Source: Constantimarinum furrinae
GTDB taxonomy: Bacteria > Bacteroidota > Bacteroidia > Flavobacteriales > Flavobacteriaceae
Direction of reading: 5' to 3'
Length of the DNA stretch: 64,000 nucleotides
NCBI RefSeq assembly: GCF_014295415.1
Contig: NZ_CP052909.1
Span: 2,604,001-2,668,000 of the forward strand
This document shows positions 45,207 through 54,997 of this stretch, one piece after another. Made by a program: the position numbers and the translations under genes. The notes under the pieces are model-generated. The model was not told the origin of the DNA, made no database searches, and worked only from the letters and a program-made list of their open reading frames with translations. The stretch's first letter is position 1; each line of letters opens with the position of its first letter.

Positions 45207-46004
45207 TTAATTCTTAGCCGAAACCACAAAATACGGATTCAGTAAATTTTCTTTATTATATCGTAAGGATTTTCCCGTTTTTTCCTCAGTTACGACAAGG
45301 CCCACGGCCTCACAAATAGCTTGTCCGGCTGCGGTGTCCCACTCCATTGTTGGAGCATAACGCGGATAAATATGTGCTTCGCCTTCAGCCACAAGGCAAA
45401 ATTTTAGAGAGCTTCCTTTAGAAACGATCTCGACTGTATGCTTTTTTTCAATTTCTGAAATAAATACTTTGGTATCCTCATTTAAATGCGAACGACTACC
45501 CACAACTTTTACGGGATCGGTAATCGCTGCAAGTGGCGCAATTTCTGAAGCCTTTTCCAATATGTCTGCTATCGGCATCGACTCATCACTCAAAACAAAT
45601 TTATAAGAAGTGTCGGCCTTGTGGTTGGTAAAATATAAGGTTTTGCTCACCGGTACATAGATCACTCCTAATAAGGGACGTCCTTCTGCAATAAGCGCAA
45701 TATTTACGGTGAATTCGCCATTTCGCTTAATAAACTCCTTGGTACCGTCCAAAGGATCCACGATCCAGCAACGTTTCCATTGCGATCGTTCGTAAAACGG
45801 AATACGCTTGTTCTCCTCACTTATAATAGGAACAGAAGTTTGCTCTAAATAGGACATGATCACAGCATTCGCTTTTTTATCGGCTGTGGTTAGAGGAGAA
45901 TCATCGCCTTTGATCTCTATGTCAAAATCGGTGGCATATACGTCCATAATAGCCTTTCCGGCATCGATCGAAGCTTTTATGGCAGTATTCAAGAGGTCTT
46001 TCAT
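45207..46004 (-). CDS. cysQ: 3'(2'),5'-bisphosphate nucleotidase (PAP phosphatase)
   Basis: 265 residues of the inositol-monophosphatase fold. Metal and catalytic motifs: DDSPLTTADKKAN, IISEENKR, IVDPLDGTKEFIKRNGEFTVNIA and MEWDTAAGQAICEAVG. CysQ removes the 3' phosphate from PAP, the inhibitory by-product of sulfotransferases, giving AMP. It is the first gene of the sulfate module, fitting a sulfation rather than assimilation role. A TACATTTG -7 box lies 26 bases before its start. Confidence 0.95.
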   Translation of the reverse strand: MKDLLNTAIKASIDAGKAIMDVYATDFDIEIKGDDSPLTTADKKANAVIMSYLEQTSVPIISEENKRIPFYERSQWKRCWIVDPLDGTKEFIKRNGEFTVNIALIAEGRPLLGVIYVPVSKTLYFTNHKADTSYKFVLSDESMPIADILEKASEIAPLAAITDPVKVVGSRSHLNEDTKVFISEIEKKHTVEIVSKGSSLKFCLVAEGEAHIYPRYAPTMEWDTAAGQAICEAVGLVVTEEKTGKSLRYNKENLLNPYFVVSAKN

Positions 46005-46029
46005 GTAATGGGTTGACTTTTAAAGCGGT

Positions 46030-46037
46030 CAAATGTA
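46030..46037 (-). promoter_or_regulatory. Candidate -7 box for the cysQ operon (TACATTTG)
   Basis: CAAATGTA on + reads TACATTTG on the minus strand, 26 bases before the cysQ ATG. The -33 position is not clear. It would start the sulfate module and perhaps the whole polysaccharide block. Confidence 0.4.
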
Positions 46038-46178
46038 CAATATTTACACCAAAGGACAGGATGATCAAACGGCTAAATCGTTGCGTTTAAAATCTACTGC
46101 TATAATACAGAGAATCCTTATTTTTTTCTTAAAAGCCGAAGAAAATGCGTTAAAGAAAATCTAAATGCCTTTCAAAAA

Positions 46179-46209
46179 TTGTGGGGAATTAAAAGCCCTT
46201 GTACCTTTA
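46179..46209 (+). promoter_or_regulatory. Candidate dps promoter (TTG-N20-TACCTTTA)
   Basis: TTG at 46179-46181 is followed after 20 bases by TACCTTTA (46202-46209), one base off TAnnTTTG, 18 bases before the dps ATG. The 222-base gap shared with cysQ holds no other feature I recognise. Confidence 0.35.
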
Positions 46210-46226
46210 AAAATAAAACAACCTCA

Positions 46227-46718
46227 ATGAACTATTTAAATCTAAAAAAAAGTGAAACTGCCCAGGTAGCTAAAGAGCTCAATGTCTTGTTGGCAGATTA
46301 CCATTTGTATTATCAAAAACTACGGAATTTTCATTGGAATGTAGTAGGTAAGAATTTCTTCGACCTGCACATAAAATTTGAAGACATGTATGAGGATGCA
46401 AAGTTGAAAGTAGATGAGATCGCAGAAAGGATCTTAACACTACGCTATCAGCCGGTGAGTAATTTTTCGGAATATTTAAAAATGTCGAACCTTAAGGAGT
46501 CTCCTTCCGACATTAAAGATGTCGAAATGGTGAAAGCACTCTTAAGCGACCATGGAGATATTCTTAAACAAATGACAAAGGTCATTGAACAGGCAGAAGC
46601 TGTAGGCGATGAAGGAACTATCGATCTTTTAGGATCTTATGTTGCAGATCTTGAGAAAATTAGCTGGATGCTGGACGCCTGGAGTATGAAAAGCGGTGAT
46701 AACCACCCGGAAGCATAA
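46227..46718 (+). CDS. dps: Dps-family ferritin-like DNA protection protein
   Basis: 163 residues from ATG 46227 (MNYLNLKK); upstream in-frame codons precede the likely promoter and are not counted. Four-helix bundle with the Dps inter-subunit ferroxidase residues: YYQKLRNFHWNVVGKNFFDLH (two His) and FEDMYEDAK (D, E). Dodecamers oxidise and store iron and protect DNA in stress and stationary phase. The end (SGDNHPEA) lacks a basic DNA-binding tail. The next ORF begins 20 bases later on the same strand. Confidence 0.93.
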   Translation: MNYLNLKKSETAQVAKELNVLLADYHLYYQKLRNFHWNVVGKNFFDLHIKFEDMYEDAKLKVDEIAERILTLRYQPVSNFSEYLKMSNLKESPSDIKDVEMVKALLSDHGDILKQMTKVIEQAEAVGDEGTIDLLGSYVADLEKISWMLDAWSMKSGDNHPEA

Positions 46719-46737
46719 TCTTTTTCATTTTACCTAC

Positions 46738-47601
46738 ATGAAACAACTCGTAGGGGTTTTCATTTTGGCGATACTTAATTTAGGATGTCAGGATTTGGGT
46801 AAACTCCAAATCCTCGCTTCCTTACCGGGAGAATTAAAAGAAATAAGCGGCATCGAAAAAATAAAGGGCAGCGAATTGCTTTGGGCGATTACCGATTCAA
46901 AGAACGCTGCCGACATTTTTGGTTATAATACTAAAACGAATAGCATTGATAGGGTAATTTCACTAGAAAACGGAACAAACGTCGACTGGGAAGACATCGC
47001 AGGCGATGGAAACGGAAACCTGTATGTAGGTGACTTCGGAAATAATCGCAATAAAAGAAAAGATCTTACCATTTATGGCATTGAGAATGTCTCTAATTTT
47101 ACAGCCGCCAGATCCAGTACAATAGCCACTGTCACCACCTTCAATTTTGAAGATCAAAAGGAATTTCCGCCTAAAAAGAAAGATCGCAATTTCGATGTAG
47201 AAGCATTTATCGTAAAGGATGGTTTTTTCTATCTCTTTACTCGAAACAGGAGTTCACATTTTGACGGAACCACAAAACTTTACAGAGTTCCCACAAAACA
47301 GGGAAGTTTTGAGGCTGAATTAATAGGAAGCTATAAAACTTGCGAAGATGATGATGACTGCCAGATCACTGCAGCCAGTATCGATCGTGATGCGGGAAAG
47401 ATAGCGCTCTTAAGTTATAATAAGGTCTGGATCATTTCAGAATATAAAGGCGATCAATTTTTTAAAGGAAAGATCGAAAAGATAAATCTGGATCACAGAT
47501 CACAAAAGGAAAGTGTAACCTTTAAAAACTCAGAAACGCTGTATATAGCAGATGAACTTACTGGAATTGAAGGTGGCAATCTTTACGAATTGCCTATTTA
47601 A
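46738..47601 (+). CDS. Beta-propeller lipoprotein of unknown function
   Basis: 287 residues from ATG 46738. Signal with lipobox LNLGC (Cys about residue 17), so it is membrane-anchored and extracytoplasmic. Repeated strand patterns (LWAITDSKNAADIFGYNTKT, DIAGDGNGNLYVGDFGNN, FNFEDQKEFPPKK, EAFIVKDGFFYLFTRN, ASIDRDAGKIALLSY) suggest a six- or seven-bladed propeller similar to SdiA-regulated/phytase-like proteins. VDWEDIA and FDVEAF may be calcium or ligand sites. Function unknown. The end overlaps the convergent phosphoesterase-barrel gene by 4 bases. Confidence 0.7.
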   Translation: MKQLVGVFILAILNLGCQDLGKLQILASLPGELKEISGIEKIKGSELLWAITDSKNAADIFGYNTKTNSIDRVISLENGTNVDWEDIAGDGNGNLYVGDFGNNRNKRKDLTIYGIENVSNFTAARSSTIATVTTFNFEDQKEFPPKKKDRNFDVEAFIVKDGFFYLFTRNRSSHFDGTTKLYRVPTKQGSFEAELIGSYKTCEDDDDCQITAASIDRDAGKIALLSYNKVWIISEYKGDQFFKGKIEKINLDHRSQKESVTFKNSETLYIADELTGIEGGNLYELPI

Positions 47602-50600
47602 AAAGTAAATCCGAAGCCAAAAGTAATGCGGGTTCCTTCTTCCCCTGTGAATAGATTTACATCACCCCTTAAAGCATCGGTCCAGCGAACCATCATACCT
47701 CCTCCATAACTGCCATGCCAAACATCGGAAGTATCATTCTCTACCCAAACTCTTCCAATATCATAACCTCCGTAAACGCCTATAGCCAAAGGAAAAAAGA
47801 AGGTTTTTATCTTTTTGAAATCGTACGCCAGATCGGCGCTTCCCAAGGCACTGTGTTTTCCGGTAAAACGCTGATTCCGATATCCTCTAAATCCGGTATT
47901 GGAACCCAAATTTGCACTGTTATAAAATTGAGGCATATCCCCGATCATGCCCGTGGTTTCCACTTTTGTCTTAAGCACCAGTCTGTTATTACTTAAAAGT
48001 GAATTGTATAATATCAACTGAGCATTTCCATATCCTGTAATGGCATTACCCTCCAAATCATCAATTCCACCTACTGTCGTTTCGAAGAGCATTCCTTTTG
48101 ATGGGAAGTCGGTGTCGTTGATATTTTTATAGGCATACGTTGCAGACGGAATTCCAAAATATCGTCTTTCACCAAAGGCTTCAGGTGAAGTTCCGTCTAT
48201 GATGTTGGCACCATTTCGGAATATTTTAACTGTTTTCAGGTTATATTTTATCTGAAAAAAGCTGCCGTACACACCTTCCGTTTCCAGCCCTACTCCCCCT
48301 TCAAAGATCTCCAAATTGACACGGTTATAATCCAGGCTCAGTTGTGCTTCAGGGTTATTAGTCTCATTTCCGAAGCCAAAGAAATTTTCGGTATAATTCT
48401 TTGACGTGTATCTGGTATTCAGAATAAAATTAAATTTTGATAATATAGCGGCATATGCTTTGTTAAACCTAAGGTCCAAACCCTGTGTGAGGAATTGATA
48501 ATTTAACAGAACTTCGGCTTTTCTGCCATACGGGTTTTCGATAAACTCATTAACAGTCTTTTCATATCCCGCCTCCAATACGGTACCATCATCCGGATTA
48601 AAACCAACCTTAAATGAAATGCCACCACCCGTGGTCGGCTCTTTTTTATAATCGTACGTATTCGCCTGATAGAAGTTCGTCATTCTGAAATTTGCTCCGC
48701 CTCTGTTTACAATATCATTTTCCTTATCTCTTCGGTCGTAGACCTTTATTCGCCGCCCTTCCTTTAGATCGTAGCTGTCTTTTTCCTGTCCGCCAATAAT
48801 TCGTATCAATACAGGCTTCTTGGCAGTACCGCTGCTGGTAAAAACATCTTTATCGTCCAAGCCGTATAACCATACCTCTCTTGTATCTTTACTGTTAAAG
48901 GTTCTGCTGAATAACGCCTCCCCTTTCTCACCGTCTTTAATACGAAAGGCCGAGATCTCCGTTTCGCCATTTGGTTTTCTTACTATGTCGAAATGGTCAT
49001 CCTTATCGGTTCCCGTTAGTACCTGAAACTGTATAAAGTGATCGAAATAGCGTTCTACAATATGTACCAGATTATTTTTGCGTTGAAGAAAGTTCTCCTT
49101 TATTTCTTCAATAGTACCGTCTTGAACTTCTTCCGGTAACGCCAAAAAAGCCTCATTTAAGGTCTGTTCGTCGATCGCTTGTTGTAAAAATTTCGCCTGT
49201 TGAATCCATACTTCCTTGTCGCTTCGCTTTATGAGCGCTCTGTCGAGTTTGGATCCGGCCTTATTAAACCATTTAACATCGTAAATATCGGGCCCATAGA
49301 CACCAAACTGATTTACACTTCCCATGATATTGCGGAGTAAGTTCAGAAAGGAACCGTCAAAATTTGCAAATACCTGGTCCCTGTCGCGGGGAATGGGCAC
49401 AAAAACTGTTTTTCCCTTTTCATTTTCAAAAACCGCCCAGCGCCATTGATCGCTGTGTCTGTCCCAGTCGCCAATGAGCATATCGAAGATACGGGCACGT
49501 ATATATGTCACTTCATCGAGTACATTGTCTTCATCCTCTCGAAGCATTTTTAAAAGATCGTCGGTACTTTCTATATCGTCTGGATAACCAAAACTTTTGC
49601 GGTTAGTGTATTCTTCCGAAGGGCGTTCCACGATCATATACAATTGGTCCCCGTATTCCTCATTGTATTTCCCAAGTCGCTTTTGCTGCGGAACATAATA
49701 CAATTCGGGTGTGGTATAATACACTTCGGCAGCTTTTGCGATCTTCGGAATAGCGAAGGCTGCATAGGGATGCGCCGCCGTATAAAAGTCAAGTATCAGA
49801 TTTTCGGGGATGGTCCTCGAAAAATATTTCTCTCCATCAATGCCTTTGAAAGGAACGGTCTCCAGAAACTGGACCGCACTTTTCTTTAGAGCCCGCATAT
49901 TGTATTCTTTACCGTCTTTCGTCTCCAGTCGCAACGATTTGGTTTGATGTCCACCCCCCGGCCGAATTACCTCCAGCCCGCCATAAAGGGTATCTAACAC
50001 CGCTGTTGGAACGGTTACCTGTTTCCCATAAACTTCGCGATAATGGTTTCCCCAAAAGGATTTGAAAAAGTCACTTTTTTCTACTTTGTCGAGTTCATAT
50101 ACCGAGGTAGTGTAGGTCTTCGGAAAACGGGTAGGCAGACTGTCAAGATTGGGTTCTACAACAGGAGTGAACAACTTTTTTCGGAATAAGAGCTTTTCTT
50201 TTTCCCCTTCTGAAACTCCATAAAAATTTGTCCAAACACTACCATCCTTCAAAATATCCAAGGTGGCATAGCCCTTTTTACCGTAGGAAAACAATCCGTT
50301 ATCGCTTATTGATACCGGGCGTGTTTCGGAAGCTGCCCCACTCACAATTTGTTTAAAATTTCCGCTTTCAATGTACTGAAGATTCAATTCGTGGCCCGAC
50401 ACCATTACGATTCGATGATCCTCTTCATCTAACATATTACTAAGTCTGGCCATTAATTCATTATAGCGTTTATTATACCGATCCTGCGTGGAGATGGCCC
50501 CTTGGGACCTTATCTCGGCGATTAACGTTGCCACTCCGGGTAGGGGGATATCTCCTTGCAGCGGAAAAATATGATCCCTGAAGGAAAACCTTCCGCCGTG

Positions 50601-51257
50601 ACTTCCATTGGTAAACATTGGATGATGCATGGCAAATACGATAAGTTTATTTGCACTCTTTTTGAACTCTCCCTCTATTTCCTGAAAAAATTTGTCCCTG
50701 GATTTGATCTCGCATTTATCATTCATCTCATGCAGTTTATCCCAATCTGCAATATACCACTGACTATCGATCACAATAAGCTGAATATCCTCTGTAATTT
50801 CAACACTCTCTATGGGACAGCCGTTATTTGGAGTAAGTACATCTTCTTTATCCAACTTCTTTTCAAGATAATCTTCAATGACTTCCAGACCGTCTATAGC
50901 ATCAAGTTTCCAGTCATAATTTCCGGGTATAAAAAATGCATTGGCCTGCGACGCATTTACCAGATCAATTTGAGGATCAAGTTCCTTTTTAGCCCGGTCA
51001 TTATTTTTTGCCGAAATATTATCCCCGGTAAACAGAATGTTGTTTTCGGTTTGCGGCTGGCTTTCTATTTTTTTCTGAATAGCATCTAACACGACTTTTG
51101 ATCGCTCCCCACCGGCATTTCCCAATATATAGAATCGTTGTTCAGTCGCTATGGTGTTACTTTCTGTGAAATCCTGAGGCTCATCGAGCATGACTCCATG
51201 AATAGCGCAAGAGCTGAAGATCCCTGCCAATACAACTAGAAATATAATTTTTTTCAT
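47598..51257 (-). CDS. Phosphoesterase/kinase-like/Omp85 lipoprotein, copy C (phosphoesterase motifs degenerate)
   Basis: 1219 residues, third in the operon. Lipobox FSSC lipidates C17. Calcineurin-like domain (about 40-345): GNAG (N47 for the metal Asp), GDN (D79), GNYD (Y114 for His), HH (211-212) and GHEL (L291 for the last His), so the metal site looks incomplete. Middle domain (about 385-670): GGGHQT (434-439), K459 in MRALKKS, DWDRH (D599, H601) and PIPRDRDQVF (D625, D627), resembling atypical kinases. C-terminal barrel (about 830-1219) has the Omp85 loop signature FRGYRNQRF and ends with aromatic-rich strand FGFGFTF. It starts 8 bases after the middle copy's stop. The role is unknown. 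Confidence 0.82.
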   Translation of the reverse strand: MKKIIFLVVLAGIFSSCAIHGVMLDEPQDFTESNTIATEQRFYILGNAGGERSKVVLDAIQKKIESQPQTENNILFTGDNISAKNNDRAKKELDPQIDLVNASQANAFFIPGNYDWKLDAIDGLEVIEDYLEKKLDKEDVLTPNNGCPIESVEITEDIQLIVIDSQWYIADWDKLHEMNDKCEIKSRDKFFQEIEGEFKKSANKLIVFAMHHPMFTNGSHGGRFSFRDHIFPLQGDIPLPGVATLIAEIRSQGAISTQDRYNKRYNELMARLSNMLDEEDHRIVMVSGHELNLQYIESGNFKQIVSGAASETRPVSISDNGLFSYGKKGYATLDILKDGSVWTNFYGVSEGEKEKLLFRKKLFTPVVEPNLDSLPTRFPKTYTTSVYELDKVEKSDFFKSFWGNHYREVYGKQVTVPTAVLDTLYGGLEVIRPGGGHQTKSLRLETKDGKEYNMRALKKSAVQFLETVPFKGIDGEKYFSRTIPENLILDFYTAAHPYAAFAIPKIAKAAEVYYTTPELYYVPQQKRLGKYNEEYGDQLYMIVERPSEEYTNRKSFGYPDDIESTDDLLKMLREDEDNVLDEVTYIRARIFDMLIGDWDRHSDQWRWAVFENEKGKTVFVPIPRDRDQVFANFDGSFLNLLRNIMGSVNQFGVYGPDIYDVKWFNKAGSKLDRALIKRSDKEVWIQQAKFLQQAIDEQTLNEAFLALPEEVQDGTIEEIKENFLQRKNNLVHIVERYFDHFIQFQVLTGTDKDDHFDIVRKPNGETEISAFRIKDGEKGEALFSRTFNSKDTREVWLYGLDDKDVFTSSGTAKKPVLIRIIGGQEKDSYDLKEGRRIKVYDRRDKENDIVNRGGANFRMTNFYQANTYDYKKEPTTGGGISFKVGFNPDDGTVLEAGYEKTVNEFIENPYGRKAEVLLNYQFLTQGLDLRFNKAYAAILSKFNFILNTRYTSKNYTENFFGFGNETNNPEAQLSLDYNRVNLEIFEGGVGLETEGVYGSFFQIKYNLKTVKIFRNGANIIDGTSPEAFGERRYFGIPSATYAYKNINDTDFPSKGMLFETTVGGIDDLEGNAITGYGNAQLILYNSLLSNNRLVLKTKVETTGMIGDMPQFYNSANLGSNTGFRGYRNQRFTGKHSALGSADLAYDFKKIKTFFFPLAIGVYGGYDIGRVWVENDTSDVWHGSYGGGMMVRWTDALRGDVNLFTGEEGTRITFGFGFTF

Positions 51258-51265
51258 GTCTTTTC

Positions 51266-54200
51266 TTAAAATGAAAAACCAAATCCGAAAGAATATCGTG
51301 TTCCTTCAGAAGAGTAAAATCCTGAAAAAGTTCCTTGTAGTCCACCGGGACCGTTCAGCCAGAAACCTCCTCCCACATCGCTGTGCCATTTGTTGGATGA
51401 AAATGAGGGCACCCATACTTTACCAACATCGGTGCCGGCGAATAATCCCATTTGTATTGGGATCAGTTCAATTTTAAACTCATTAAAGCTAAACCGCAGG
51501 TCTGCACTTCCCACTAAAGAGGACTTTCCGGTAAAACGTTCTTCTCTGTATCCTCGTAAACCTGTATTTGCGCCTAGCTTAACACCCTGATAAAATTCAA
51601 ATTTATTGTCGAAGTTAAATTGTCCTCTAATATTCGTTTTTAATACCAGGCGACGGTTCTTTACCAGGCTATTGTAAAAACCTAGCCTCGTATCGAGAAA
51701 ACCAAACAATCGGTCGATATCCTGTAAATTATCGGTTACCCCAATATGAAGATCAAACATCATTCCTCGGGAAGGATTTCGGGCGTCATCAAAACTTCGG
51801 TAATTGTAAATTCCTTCAAGTGTACCAAAATAATCTGTTTCATTTACTTCAAAAGTAGAAGTTGGGGCTGCATTGGAATTCACCGGAGTTCCAACAGTTA
51901 TGGCATTAAATTTAGTCTGAACCTTGTAAAAACTACCAAAGCTGGAGTTTCGCAACAGTCCGGCGTTAGCCGAGATAGTTTGTATTTCCACACGGTTATA
52001 ATCGAATCCAAGGGATGCTTCTGGGTTTACGGTCTCATTTCCATAGCCAAAGTAATTTACGGTGTAATTCGGACTAGTAAAATAGGCTCCAAAGCTCAGG
52101 TTTTTATCATCCTGTATATTCGCAAATTCCCCGCTGTACTCCACATCGAAGCTCGAAGTGTCGAAATAATAGGACGCACGGGCTACATGACGTTGAGAAA
52201 ATGGGTTGCGTTGGTAGTTATTCACCTGATAGGTATATTGAAAGCCGGGGGTAACCCCATCGTCAGGATTATACCCCAAACTTGCCGAATAACCATTAAT
52301 TCTGTTGATCTGTTTTCGGTAATCGTAAGTATTTAAATTGTACACATCGGTAAAACGTACACTTCCCGAATTGTGTATTTCAAGGTTATTTTCCCTGCTT
52401 TCGTGATCATACACTTTGGCATTACGTCCGTTTATTAATCGAAATGTATCAATTCCCTGTCCACCAACAATACGCACATAAATTGGCTCCGTACCTTCCC
52501 CTTTTATCTCGAACGTATCCTGTCCGTCAAGTCCGAATATCCATATCTCGTCGGTATCGATGGTTCTGAAAGTTCTATCTATTAATGGCTTCGCAAGTTT
52601 TGCTTTAAAATTTGGATAAACCTTTACATTGGTCTGTCCGTCCGGAAGTCGAGTAATTTCAAAAAAATCATTGAAATTACTTCCTTCTATTGTTTGCTGT
52701 TTTGCGAGGTATGTGTAATAACGGTCTGCAATATCTACCAGGTTCCCTCTTCGTGCTTTGAGCGTTTTAATAATTTCCTGCAACGATTCGTCCCTAACCT
52801 CTTCCGGAATATTTAAAAATGCAGTGTCAATGACTTCATCACTTAACTTTTGCTGAATCTCTCTCGCCAGATACAACCAGTGTCCTCTCCCGGCCCGTTT
52901 TACCAAAGCCCGGTCCAGAATAATTCCTTCTTTATTGAAAAATTCGAGATCCCGTATATCATCTGTATATAAATGCCGCTGATTATTGCTTCCGAAGATG
53001 GATTTTGCCACATCGAGAATATTCCCTTCTAAGTTCGAAAATGCATCGTCTCTGTTTCTGGGAATTGGCACATAAACATTTAAGCTGTCACGGTTAAAAT
53101 ATTCGGCCCAACGCCAATGGTCACTTTCCCTGTCCCAATCGCCAATAAGCATATCGAAAAGTCTGGATTTAATATAATTGGATTCATCTATGGTTATATC
53201 GCCGCGACGCCTTAGCTTAATGAGGATATCATCGGTAGACTCAACGTCATCGGGATATTTAAAGGTACTGAGTCCCTCACTGTCCTCGTTGGGTTCAATA
53301 GAAATATAATACAATGCGTCTCCAAAGTCTTCGTTGTAATTTCCAAGACGTTTTTGTTTGGGCACATAAAAGAGTCTAGGTGTCGTTTTAAAAATATCGA
53401 TGGCGTCGGCAAGATCTGGAACTGCCATAATCGCATAGGGGTGTGAAGCGGTATAAAAATTACTGCTGAACGACTCAGGTATCGATACCTCTTCTATGAT
53501 CTCTGTATTTTGTGTTGGATCTGATTCTTGGGGGTCTGAAGGCGCCTCTAACCTTGACTGATAGTCCAAAACATTTTTTTTCAAGGCCCGCATACGGTAT
53601 TCATTACCTTGCTCGTCCCTTAATCGCAATGATTTGTAATTTTCACTGCGGCTTTCACCTATGACTCTCACCCCTCCAAAAATAGAGTCCAAACGCCCAA
53701 TGTTCGCTACCACGGGTTGGCTGTAGACATCTTTATATTTGGCCCCCCAAATAGTCTTAAAGTACAACGTTTCCCGAATGGAGTCGGGGGTGTAAATAGC
53801 TGCAGTTTTTGTTCTTTCTGAATAGGGAATTACGGGTAAATTACTTACGTCATATTGTTTTCTGGGAGGAAGCATTTCCTTCTGAAACAGCAATTTGGGT
53901 TTAAATTCCGGCCCAACTCCATAATATCGAACCCAAGAAGAGCCGTCATCAAAAACATCCATTACCGCAAATCCTTGTCCGCCATAACTGAACTCCCCAA
54001 ACTCCCCAATGGTGGCAAAACTCGATTTAGCTCCGTTTCCGGTCTGTATCTGTATCAATCCATCCTTTTCTATATGATGCATGGTATGTTCATGACCCGA
54101 AGCAAATACTAATCGGTTGTTTCTTTGAGCCAGGGCAGCGAGACGATTCATCAGGTTATTATACAATTCGTTATATCTGTCCTGTACCGATACTCCTCCC

Positions 54201-54997
54201 TGCGATCGTATTTGAGCCACTAGAGAAGCGAGAATTGGCATTGGGATCTTTTTCTGTAGAGGATACAAATGCTTCTTTAAAGCGTAATACCCCCCATGTG
54301 TACCATTGGTGAACATAGGATGATGCATGGCAAATACAATGGTCTTATCCTGATACTTCTGCAGTTCAACCTCTATTTCAATAAAAAGTTTTTCTCTCGA
54401 TTTGATCTCACAGGATTCATTAAATGCAGGATCGGTATTCCAGTCTTCCAGATACCATTGCGAATCCAGAAGGATCAACTGAATATTTTCAGAGACTTCA
54501 ATACTTTCTAACGGACATCCTCCAGAGGGTTTGAGCATGTTCTTATCGGTGAGTTCTTTTAAATAATTTTCCTCACGCAGCAATCCGCTAAGTCCGCCAT
54601 TATACCAATCGTGATTGCCGGGAATGAAAATAACTTCTCCTTTAAATTCCTTAATGGCACCGATCTGAGCATTAATTTGATGCTCGGCGAACGATCGAAC
54701 CGGTGAACCCTCAATGGGCATACCATCCGGGTAAATATTATCACCTAAAAAAATGGCGTAATCATTCTCGGTATTTTCTTGCTTTATTAAATTCTGAAGC
54801 GCTTTTAATGCATCGCTCATTCCGTCTGCAGGGGAAAGACCGGCGTCACCTACCAGATAAAAGGTTCGTTCTATATTTTTATCTGTAGGATAAAGAGGTT
54901 TAAACTCTGGATCTCTAAATTGAACGTCATAGGTAGAGCAGGACACGAAAAAGAGTGCCGCAAATAGCAGAAGTACATGGTTCTTGAATCTGTTCAT
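51266..54997 (-). CDS. Phosphoesterase/kinase-like/Omp85 lipoprotein, copy B (phosphoesterase motifs intact)
   Basis: 1243 residues, second in the operon. Lipobox FVSC gives C20. The calcineurin-like domain (about 44-365) is complete by eye: GDAG (D51), GDNIYPDG (D86), GNHD (N128, H129), HH (225-226) and GHEH (H302, H304). The middle domain aligns with its paralogs but has lost the kinase-like marks: the Gly loop reads GESRSENYK, DRH has become DRE (E624), and PIPRDRD has become PIPRNRD (N648). K474 is kept. An acidic linker (about 483-505) is inserted after the lysine. The C-terminal barrel carries LRGYREERF and ends YSFGFGFSF. Its ATG overlaps the first copy's stop (TAATG). Confidence 0.83.
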   Translation of the reverse strand: MNRFKNHVLLLFAALFFVSCSTYDVQFRDPEFKPLYPTDKNIERTFYLVGDAGLSPADGMSDALKALQNLIKQENTENDYAIFLGDNIYPDGMPIEGSPVRSFAEHQINAQIGAIKEFKGEVIFIPGNHDWYNGGLSGLLREENYLKELTDKNMLKPSGGCPLESIEVSENIQLILLDSQWYLEDWNTDPAFNESCEIKSREKLFIEIEVELQKYQDKTIVFAMHHPMFTNGTHGGYYALKKHLYPLQKKIPMPILASLVAQIRSQGGVSVQDRYNELYNNLMNRLAALAQRNNRLVFASGHEHTMHHIEKDGLIQIQTGNGAKSSFATIGEFGEFSYGGQGFAVMDVFDDGSSWVRYYGVGPEFKPKLLFQKEMLPPRKQYDVSNLPVIPYSERTKTAAIYTPDSIRETLYFKTIWGAKYKDVYSQPVVANIGRLDSIFGGVRVIGESRSENYKSLRLRDEQGNEYRMRALKKNVLDYQSRLEAPSDPQESDPTQNTEIIEEVSIPESFSSNFYTASHPYAIMAVPDLADAIDIFKTTPRLFYVPKQKRLGNYNEDFGDALYYISIEPNEDSEGLSTFKYPDDVESTDDILIKLRRRGDITIDESNYIKSRLFDMLIGDWDRESDHWRWAEYFNRDSLNVYVPIPRNRDDAFSNLEGNILDVAKSIFGSNNQRHLYTDDIRDLEFFNKEGIILDRALVKRAGRGHWLYLAREIQQKLSDEVIDTAFLNIPEEVRDESLQEIIKTLKARRGNLVDIADRYYTYLAKQQTIEGSNFNDFFEITRLPDGQTNVKVYPNFKAKLAKPLIDRTFRTIDTDEIWIFGLDGQDTFEIKGEGTEPIYVRIVGGQGIDTFRLINGRNAKVYDHESRENNLEIHNSGSVRFTDVYNLNTYDYRKQINRINGYSASLGYNPDDGVTPGFQYTYQVNNYQRNPFSQRHVARASYYFDTSSFDVEYSGEFANIQDDKNLSFGAYFTSPNYTVNYFGYGNETVNPEASLGFDYNRVEIQTISANAGLLRNSSFGSFYKVQTKFNAITVGTPVNSNAAPTSTFEVNETDYFGTLEGIYNYRSFDDARNPSRGMMFDLHIGVTDNLQDIDRLFGFLDTRLGFYNSLVKNRRLVLKTNIRGQFNFDNKFEFYQGVKLGANTGLRGYREERFTGKSSLVGSADLRFSFNEFKIELIPIQMGLFAGTDVGKVWVPSFSSNKWHSDVGGGFWLNGPGGLQGTFSGFYSSEGTRYSFGFGFSF

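Noticed and set aside
50556-51089. Plus-strand 177-codon frame inside barrel copy C, and similar frames in copies A and B (51746-52336, 55636-56031)
   Set aside because: Frames lie opposite conserved phosphoesterase or barrel coding sequence and recur at paralogous places, as expected of mirrored coding bias.
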